From Desulfonema limicola (GTDB taxonomy: Bacteria > Desulfobacterota > Desulfobacteria > Desulfobacterales > DYRC01), in contig DYRC01000189.1 in NCBI GenBank assembly GCA_020718925.1, positions 1 to 7,964 on the forward strand: DNA of 7,964 nucleotides, read 5' to 3'. The translations under genes and the position numbers were made by a program. Numbering within the stretch: position 1 is the first letter of the stretch; the number at the start of each line of letters is the position of its first letter. Positions 1 through 4,033 of this stretch are shown piece after piece. The notes under the pieces were generated by a model that was not told where the DNA came from, did not search any database, and was given only the letters and a program-made list of their open reading frames with translations.

Positions 1-2
1 TA

Positions 3-7
3 TCCTT
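3..7 (-). promoter_or_regulatory. Shine-Dalgarno for a gene beyond the left window edge
   Basis: The minus strand reads CGATAAGGATA at the end of rsbT, so AAGGA overlaps the TAA stop. This spacing is like the stop/SD overlaps elsewhere in the cluster and suggests that a further operon gene starts within about 10 nt outside the window. Its identity cannot be seen. Confidence 0.45.
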
Positions 8-404
8 ATCGCTTCTTTTTCATACTTACCGTAACTTTGGTATAGCCGGGCTTGGATTCGATATGAAATTCATGAACAAGACTTTTCGATCCGGGCAGCC
101 CCGCGCCCAATCCGCGCCCCGTTGAATATCCGTAAGTCATGGCTTTCTCAATATCCGGGATGCCGGGTCTGTGGTCTTCCACCGCTACTTTCACCCGCAT
201 ATAAGTATCATCAGAGGCGTCTGATATTCTGCACTGACCTTTGACAGCATATTGAATCACATTCCGGGTCAACTCGGAAATCGCAGTCGCAAGCCGGGTC
301 TGATCTGCAAGCTTGAACCCCATATCTTTTGCCATATCTCTGGCATTTTGTCGTGCGGTGATAATATCTTTCTGAGTGTTTATATCAATAATAACATGGC
401 TCAT
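6..404 (-). CDS. rsbT: Switch kinase RsbT (HATPase_c serine/threonine kinase)
   Basis: This is a 132-aa GHKL-type kinase that phosphorylates RsbS and RsbR, is then released from the stressosome, and activates a downstream target such as the RsbU phosphatase. The N-box is AISELTRNVIQYA (about 41-53, with the Mg-binding Asn), the G1 region is EDHRPGIPDIEKAM (about 76-89) and the ATP lid is GRGLGAGLPGSKSLVHEF (about 96-113), the typical RsbT/RsbW pattern. In G1, EDHRPGI stands where DxGPGI-like forms are more common, a modest deviation. It overlaps rsbS by 4 bp, with GGAG about 4 nt before the ATG. An AAGGA lies across its stop codon, suggesting another gene just outside the window. Confidence 0.95.
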   Translation of the reverse strand: MSHVIIDINTQKDIITARQNARDMAKDMGFKLADQTRLATAISELTRNVIQYAVKGQCRISDASDDTYMRVKVAVEDHRPGIPDIEKAMTYGYSTGRGLGAGLPGSKSLVHEFHIESKPGYTKVTVSMKKKR

Positions 405-778
405 GAAACTCCTTCCATATCCTCGTTTTCAAGTAATGCGAGAATAATCTCAAAGCCCTGTTCCACATTCAGAGCGGTTTTCACATTGATAAGCTCCCGC
501 CCCATTTCAACCAGAGTCATTGCCACAGAAGGATTCATGCCGCATAACATAATCTCTGCGCCCAGAAGCCTGACCATATCGGCGGTCTCATTGATGACTC
601 TTGCCATAAAAGAATCCACAATCTCAAGCGCACTGATGTCAAGAACCACGCCTCTTGATTCATGATAATTGACCTGATGAAGCAGATCGCCCTGAAAATT
701 TATGGCGTCTTCGTCCGTCAGTTCCTCCGGGATAGAGGTCAGCAGAATGCCCCTGAGTTTCATTATGGGAATTTTCAT
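401..778 (-). CDS. rsbS: Stressosome scaffold RsbS (RsbT antagonist)
   Basis: This is a 125-aa STAS protein that with RsbR forms the stressosome core and holds RsbT until phosphorylated. The hallmark VLDISALEIVDSFMARVI is present at about 45-62. Ser56 in VDSF corresponds to the RsbT-phosphorylated Ser59 of Bacillus RsbS. The N-terminal MKIPIMKLRGILLTSI and the GAEIMLCGMNPSVAMTLVEM stretch also fit RsbS well. The start has AGGAG 6 nt upstream, overlapping the rsbR stop. The stop overlaps the rsbT start as ATGA, typical of rsbS-rsbT pairs and implying matched synthesis. Length is normal for the family. Very secure. Confidence 0.95.
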   Translation of the reverse strand: MKIPIMKLRGILLTSIPEELTDEDAINFQGDLLHQVNYHESRGVVLDISALEIVDSFMARVINETADMVRLLGAEIMLCGMNPSVAMTLVEMGRELINVKTALNVEQGFEIILALLENEDMEGVS

Positions 779-787
779 CAGCCTCTC

Positions 788-1645
788 CTAAATGACTTTT
801 TTGCCGATAATCCGAAAAGCTTCTGCCACGCCGATTCTGAGCGTTCCGCAGGTTTTTACTGCCCCCAGATCAATGTCTAATTTTACCATTGTCTGCGCCA
901 TATCCGGGCTGATGCCGGTTACAATCACGCCTGCGCCGAGCATTTTTGCAGCAACGATGGTTTTCATCAGATGCTGCGCCACCTGCGTGTCAATGATCGG
1001 AACGCCGGTTACATCCAGAATGGCTACATGGGATTCGGTTTCAACAATCGCCTGAAGCAGGGTTTCGATGATTTGAGAAGCCCTCATGGTATCCACAACA
1101 CCGATCAGCGGCATCAGCAGGATTTTATCCCACAATCTGACCGTAGGCGTAGAAAGCTCCAGAATGGTCTGATTCTGCTGGGAAATAATTTCTTCTCTTG
1201 CTTTTGTGAATGATTCATACGTTGCCAAAGCCATTTTGTCAGAAATCTGATTGAGCCGGATAATTTCGGCATTCAACGCCATCGGATCTTTTCCGAACTC
1301 TTCCTGAAGAAAACTCAGCAGAGCATCTTTCAGCGACATGACAAATAAGGCGGTTTCCACCGGTGAAATCCCCAGCCTTGCATTGTACGCGCTGATATTC
1401 CGAAGAGCTTCAAGTGTGTTTGCAAAATCAGGTTCATGAATATCTTCAGAACTGCCGGATAGCATAGAAGCAATCAGAGAACCCAGAAGGTTTTCCATCT
1501 GAGAGGCAAGATGATGTTCTCCGATGGCTCTGAGTGTATTCGGGTGCAAGAGAGACCGCAATCTTTCCGACCATGCTTTTAAAATTTCTTTGCTTCTGTC
1601 AGTCATCATCTGCGCGACCTTCTGTTGTAAAGTGTTTTGTGGCAT
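788..1645 (-). CDS. rsbR: Stressosome sensor RsbR (RsbT co-antagonist)
   Basis: This 285-aa protein is the sensory and scaffold component of the stressosome, which sequesters RsbT kinase in a cytoplasmic complex with RsbS. The N-terminal part (about 10-155) is all-helical and resembles the RsbRD-type N-terminal domain rather than the non-heme globin of Bacillus RsbRA; no haem ligand pattern or membrane segment is seen. A linker at about 155-170 (QTILELSTPTV) leads to the STAS domain (about 170-285), which begins KILLMPLIGVVDTMRA. Thr186 (VVDT) and Thr220 (PIIDT) are 34 residues apart, the same spacing as the RsbT-phosphorylated Thr171 and Thr205 of Bacillus RsbRA, so both switch residues are kept. 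AAAGGAG lies 5 nt before the ATG. The TAG stop is part of the rsbS Shine-Dalgarno. What the N-domain senses is unknown. Confidence 0.94.
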   Translation of the reverse strand: MPQNTLQQKVAQMMTDRSKEILKAWSERLRSLLHPNTLRAIGEHHLASQMENLLGSLIASMLSGSSEDIHEPDFANTLEALRNISAYNARLGISPVETALFVMSLKDALLSFLQEEFGKDPMALNAEIIRLNQISDKMALATYESFTKAREEIISQQNQTILELSTPTVRLWDKILLMPLIGVVDTMRASQIIETLLQAIVETESHVAILDVTGVPIIDTQVAQHLMKTIVAAKMLGAGVIVTGISPDMAQTMVKLDIDLGAVKTCGTLRIGVAEAFRIIGKKVI

Positions 1646-1657
1646 AGTTTCTCCTTT

Positions 1658-1975
1658 TTAATCACCGATATTTATTTCAGGAATAATGTTATCCAGCATG
1701 AGCGTTTCAAAGATTTCTCTCATCGAACCTCTCATCGGTGCTACATAAATATTTCCGCCGACTTCCTTGAATCGCTTGTAAAACATCAGGATTTTTCCGA
1801 TTCCGTGACTGGTAATCAGATTGATGTTCCCGAAATCCAGCACGATTTCTTTTTCTCCTTTATTATAAAGTTCCATGAGTGCGGCTTTAAATTCCTCGCC
1901 GGTTTTCATGTCAGCGATATTTTCATGAACTTTAAGCAGCACCTTGTTGCCGATTTTTTTTGCAGATGTAAGCAT
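1658..1975 (-). CDS. STAS-domain anti-sigma factor antagonist (RsbV-like)
   Basis: This is a 105-aa single STAS domain. The core is EIVLDFGNINLITSHGIGKI (about 43-62), where Thr55-Ser56-His57-Gly58 aligns with the phospho-site loop of RsbV/SpoIIAA antagonists, so Ser56 is the candidate phospho-acceptor. The rest (FKEVGGNIYVAPMRGSMREI, then LMLDNIIPEI) matches the usual last strands and helices. It would bind an HATPase_c anti-sigma kinase when unphosphorylated. It is the first gene of the Rsb group, 12 bp upstream of rsbR, and its stop nearly touches the rsbR Shine-Dalgarno. Its own Shine-Dalgarno lies inside the left repeat array. RsbT in this window or an RsbW-type kinase elsewhere could be its partner; the sequence does not tell. 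It is distinct from RsbS, which lies two genes downstream. Confidence 0.87.
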   Translation of the reverse strand: MLTSAKKIGNKVLLKVHENIADMKTGEEFKAALMELYNKGEKEIVLDFGNINLITSHGIGKILMFYKRFKEVGGNIYVAPMRGSMREIFETLMLDNIIPEINIGD

Positions 1976-1977
1976 TA

Positions 1978-2012
1978 CCCCTCCCCCAGCCCCTCCCCGA
2001 AACGGAGAGGGG
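1978..2012 (-). promoter_or_regulatory. G-quadruplex motif overlapping an SD and competing with a hairpin, upstream of the RsbV-like gene
   Basis: On the minus (mRNA-like) strand, 1998 down to 1978 reads GGGG-A-GGGG-CT-GGGGG-A-GGGG, four G-tracts with 1-2-nt loops, which is an ideal intramolecular G-quadruplex pattern. The first two G-tracts are also one arm of a 10-bp hairpin (1990-2012) with a 3-nt loop and one G-U wobble in RNA. The last tracts contain GGAGG (1980-1984), 4 nt before the ATG at 1975. Quadruplex and hairpin are therefore mutually exclusive, and the quadruplex would hide the ribosome-binding site. The motif is seen directly; any regulatory effect is inferred. Confidence 0.6.
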
Positions 2013-2029
2013 GGCGTTTGACTTCATTA

Positions 2030-2064
2030 CCCCTCCCCCGGCCCCTCCCCGAAACGGAGAGGGG
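2030..2064 (-). promoter_or_regulatory. Second quadruplex/hairpin unit of the left array
   Basis: The minus strand carries GGGG-A-GGGG-CC-GGGGG-A-GGGG (2050 to 2030), overlapping a 10-bp hairpin at 2042-2064. It has the same architecture as the neighbouring unit at 1978-2012 but is about 55 nt from the start codon. Confidence 0.55.
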
Positions 2065-2079
2065 AGTCTTCTGTTTACT

Positions 2080-2104
2080 CCCCCTTCCCTTTCAGGGAAG
2101 GGGG
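2080..2104. repeat. Perfect 11-bp-arm hairpin closing the left array
   Basis: The arms CCCCCTTCCCT (2080-2090) and AGGGAAGGGGG (2094-2104) pair perfectly around a TTC loop. It lies about 10 bp beyond the DUF559 stop in the transcribed direction. As with the right-array copy, no T-run follows on the minus strand, so a classical terminator is not supported. Confidence 0.85.
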
Positions 2105-2113
2105 GTAGGGGGG

Positions 2114-2485
2114 TTAGGTTTTACATAAATTTACAATATGTTCAAGAACATCGGTAAGACTATTTCGGATTTCCTCATTTCTTACACGAAATACCCTAAG
2201 TCCTCTTGCAGACAAAATCCGATCTCTTTCAACATCATATCCTGTCCGTTGCTCATGAATATCACCGTCTGCTTCAATCACTATTCCTTCGGAATGACAA
2301 TAGAAATCCGCAATAAATCCGTCTATGATTTGCTGACGGCGAAAATGCAGACCGTTCAGGCGATTTGCCTTCAGATATTCCCATAAGACAGCTTCTTCGT
2401 CAGTCATATTTCGGCGTAACTTTTTAGCAATCTTAACCTTTGTTTCACTTACTTTTTGTCCGATTACGATATTTTTGGAAGTCAT
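2114..2485 (-). CDS. DUF559 (Vsr-like) endonuclease-family protein in a repeat-flanked cassette
   Basis: This is a 123-aa protein of the DUF559 family, which shares the PD-(D/E)XK fold of very-short-patch-repair endonucleases. The family pattern is clear: KIAKKLRRNMTDEEAVLWEY (about 18-37), LHFRRQQIIDGFIADFYC (about 45-62) carrying the candidate catalytic Asp, VIEADGDIHEQ with the candidate Glu and DG-x-x-H, then YDVERDRILSARGLRVFRV. The target is unknown. It is not obviously tied to chemotaxis or stress signalling and is likely a mobile passenger. GAGGGG from the repeat lies just before the ATG (GAGG 5 nt upstream), and the last codons ACC TAA are formed by the TTAGGT end of the left array. 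From memory, similar proteins beside similar repeats occur in cyanobacteria; I could not check this. It appears intact. Confidence 0.88.
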   Translation of the reverse strand: MTSKNIVIGQKVSETKVKIAKKLRRNMTDEEAVLWEYLKANRLNGLHFRRQQIIDGFIADFYCHSEGIVIEADGDIHEQRTGYDVERDRILSARGLRVFRVRNEEIRNSLTDVLEHIVNLCKT

Positions 2486-2497
2486 TTACCCCTCTTA

Positions 2498-2531
2498 CCC
2501 CTCCCCCGCCCCTCCCCGAAGCGGAGAGGGG
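2498..2531 (-). promoter_or_regulatory. Quadruplex/hairpin unit upstream of the DUF559 gene
   Basis: The minus strand carries GGGG-A-GGGG-C-GGGGG-A-GGGG (2517 to 2498), overlapping a hairpin at 2509-2531. A short partial repeat copy between this unit and the ATG (2489-2494, GAGGGG) supplies the nearest Shine-Dalgarno. Confidence 0.55.
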
Positions 2532-2569
2532 AGTTATTGCAGCATATCCGATCTCTCCCCCCCCCCTTA

Positions 2570-2604
2570 CCCCTCCCCCAGCCCCTCCCCGAAGCGGAGA
2601 GAGG
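2570..2604 (-). promoter_or_regulatory. Second quadruplex/hairpin unit of the right array
   Basis: The minus strand carries GGGG-A-GGGG-CT-GGGGG-A-GGGG (2590 to 2570), overlapping a hairpin at 2582-2604. One extra wobble weakens this stem, because the arm ends GAGAGG rather than GAGGGG. Confidence 0.5.
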
Positions 2605-2633
2605 AGCTATTGCAGCATATCCGACTTCTCTCT

Positions 2634-2660
2634 CCCCCCTTCCCTTTCAGGGAAGGGGGG
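2634..2660. repeat. Perfect 12-bp-arm hairpin closing the right array
   Basis: The arms CCCCCCTTCCCT (2634-2645) and AGGGAAGGGGGG (2649-2660) are perfect reverse complements around a 3-nt loop. It lies 17 bp after the mcp stop codon in the direction of transcription. There is no T-run on the minus strand after it, so it is not a canonical intrinsic terminator, but it could protect the 3' end of the mcp message or attenuate read-through. Confidence 0.85.
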
Positions 2661-2677
2661 CAGGGGGGTTAGGTAAG

Positions 2678-3760
2678 TCAGAAAAATTCCACATTATCCT
2701 CATGTTCCTTTACAGCAGGCAATTTCTTATGCAAACGCTTTTCTGCGGAGGAAGAGGATGATATTGCCGCTTTCTTAAAAGAATGACTGCTTTCAAATTC
2801 ATCTTTGAACGCAATCATATCCGTATTGATTTTATCCATTTCCTGAGAGATAATATCCTGAAATTGAAGTGATATGGTTGCATTTTCAATATCTTTGGAA
2901 ATGGTCTGATAATTCAGCGTCAGAACTTTTATGGCATCGGAAATGCTGTCAACCGATTTTCTGAATTTATCAAAGGTATGTTTAAGGTTCTGTTCTGTAT
3001 CGCCCATAGCAAGTATTCCGGCATTGATCTGCTGATCCACTTTGTCTCTGAGATTTTCCACAATCTTCATGGAATCTTCCACAATATCGGAAATCTGAGA
3101 GGCGGTTCCACCGGAGCGGTCGGCAAGCTTCCGCACTTCATCCGCCACCACTGAAAAAGACAGTCCGTTTTCACCGGCGCGGGCAGCTTCTATTGCCGCA
3201 TTCAGAGATAAGATCCGGGTTTGAAACGCAATTTCGCGGATGTCTTTGACAAAGCGGTGAATCGCCTCCACTTTATCAAAAACAGCCTTCAGATTATCCA
3301 GAAAATTTTTGTTGATTTCCTCAATATTGCGGAATACGCTGCCTGCTTTTGATACAGATGCCTCATTTTCTCTGAGCATACGGCTGACATAGCTGTCGCC
3401 GAAATAATCGGTTTTTTCATCCGGTCTGCCCATAAAATAAGCCACTACCGCCGCCGCTTCTTCAGAGCCTTCCTTGCTTTTTCTGACAATATTCTGCAAC
3501 AGATCAATGACGGCTACGGTATCTGTTTCGGTTTTATCCCGAATATCATCCAAACGCCTTCGGACATCAGCCAGCAGTTTTGCAAAGGATGACAGAAATT
3601 TTTTGTTATGTCCCGAATACAGACTCAGGGATAAAAACGTGCAGACAAGGATAATCAGCGTTCCGATCATCGCCTTTGATATATCGGTTATCATAAAGAA
3701 AAATACAGCAGACGGAACGATATTAATCAATATCGGAATCAACAGTCTTAGTATTGACAT
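2678..3760 (-). CDS. Methyl-accepting chemotaxis protein without a periplasmic sensor domain
   Basis: This is a 360-aa inner-membrane receptor. Two hydrophobic segments at about 3-23 and 30-49 form a hairpin with only a few residues between them, so there is essentially no periplasmic domain. A coiled-coil signalling domain follows. Its conserved tip lies at about 174-216 (REIAFQTRILSLNAAIEAAR, then SVVADEVRKLADRS), the site that contacts CheA and CheW. Arg182 replaces the usual Asn of QTNLLALNAA. After the domain comes ISLQFQDIISQEMDKI (about 296-311), then a Ser-rich linker and a C-terminal NVEFF. The start has AGGAG 6 nt upstream and follows the 76-aa gene. The stop lies 3 bp from a GC-rich repeat array. 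With no extracytoplasmic domain it should sense internal or membrane signals, or input through a partner; this is inferred. Confidence 0.93.
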   Translation of the reverse strand: MSILRLLIPILINIVPSAVFFFMITDISKAMIGTLIILVCTFLSLSLYSGHNKKFLSSFAKLLADVRRRLDDIRDKTETDTVAVIDLLQNIVRKSKEGSEEAAAVVAYFMGRPDEKTDYFGDSYVSRMLRENEASVSKAGSVFRNIEEINKNFLDNLKAVFDKVEAIHRFVKDIREIAFQTRILSLNAAIEAARAGENGLSFSVVADEVRKLADRSGGTASQISDIVEDSMKIVENLRDKVDQQINAGILAMGDTEQNLKHTFDKFRKSVDSISDAIKVLTLNYQTISKDIENATISLQFQDIISQEMDKINTDMIAFKDEFESSHSFKKAAISSSSSAEKRLHKKLPAVKEHEDNVEFF

Positions 3761-3791
3761 TAAATTCTCCTATCTTTTATAGACATCTTTT

Positions 3792-4022
3792 CTATGCCCT
3801 ATTTTCAAGATGGTTAAAGTCCCCAAATCCAAGAGCTGACTCCGCTTGTTCTGTGGTATAATATCGTGCGTTTTTATCGTTTAGCCGTTCAACAGCTTCT
3901 TTTAATTCTTTATAATCTTCAAAGTTTTCAAGCCATTGTTGAAGAGATGATATATCAATAATAGCCTGCCCCAAGCCATGATAGCCTTTAAAGAAAGGTA
4001 AATACTCAATGTTTATCCCCAT
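3792..4022 (-). CDS. Hypothetical 76-aa protein between cheA and mcp
   Basis: I do not recognise this protein. It is real on positional evidence: it starts at ATG with AGGAG 8 nt upstream, that Shine-Dalgarno overlaps the cheA stop codon, only 11 bp separate it from cheA, and the mcp gene follows after 31 bp. The product is small, soluble (no signal peptide or membrane segment) and acidic. Residues about 24-48 (SSLQQWLENFEDYKELKEAV) look like amphipathic helix, and the C-terminus carries YTTEQAESALGFGDF. It occupies the slot where a cheW gene is often found, but at 76 aa it is far too short for CheW and lacks its pattern. A small adaptor or regulator of CheA or the MCP is possible; that is inference only. 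Confidence 0.72.
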   Translation of the reverse strand: MGINIEYLPFFKGYHGLGQAIIDISSLQQWLENFEDYKELKEAVERLNDKNARYYTTEQAESALGFGDFNHLENRA

Positions 4023-4033
4023 AATACTTTCTC

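Larger units (their letters stand above)
1976..2119. repeat. Left repeat array between the DUF559 gene and the RsbV-like gene
   Basis: Two units start near 1976 and 2028 with a 52-bp period. Each reads TACCCCTCCCCC-(R)G-CCCCTCCCC-GAAACGGAGAGGGG. They are followed by a perfect hairpin at 2080-2104 and the tail GGTAGGGGGGTTAGGT. The tail and hairpin (2079-2119) match the right array copy at 2633-2674 except for one substitution and one extra C. The array fills the whole gap from the DUF559 stop, which it supplies, to the base before the ATG of the next gene. The repeat is far richer in GC than the genes around it. Confidence 0.93.
2487..2674. repeat. Right repeat array between mcp and the DUF559 gene
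   Basis: The array holds two units starting near 2496 and 2568 with a 72-bp period. Each has the form TACCCCTCCCCC-(A)G-CCCCTCCCC-GAAGCGGAGAG followed by a shared GAGYTATTGCAGCATATCCGA. A partial copy (TACCCCTCT) lies at 2487-2495, and the array ends with a perfect hairpin at 2634-2660. A run of ten C lies at 2557-2566. The array has the same orientation and layout as the left array at 1976-2119, so the DUF559 gene sits between long direct repeats. It fills the whole intergenic space from the mcp stop to the DUF559 start. Confidence 0.93.

Noticed and set aside
1637..2128. Plus-strand reading frame of 163 aa covering the RsbV-like gene and left array
   Set aside because: It is antisense to a well-supported STAS gene, its C-terminal part is repeat-derived, and it lacks family features.
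2634..2660. Intrinsic terminator after mcp
   Set aside because: The hairpin is strong, but the minus strand shows no T-run after it, so I kept it as a repeat hairpin.
1976..2674. CRISPR array
   Set aside because: Only two units occur per array, spacers are short and themselves repeated, units are palindromic with low complexity, and there are no cas genes.
2440..2761. Proline-rich plus-strand reading frames over the right array
   Set aside because: They are open only because the repeat units are C-rich and one period is 72 bp (a multiple of 3). Their proline-rich translations are repeat by-products, overlap in three frames and run antisense into mcp and the DUF559 gene.
3792..4022. 76-aa gene as a truncated cheW
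   Set aside because: It lacks the CheW beta-strand and glycine pattern and appears complete with its own start, Shine-Dalgarno and stop.
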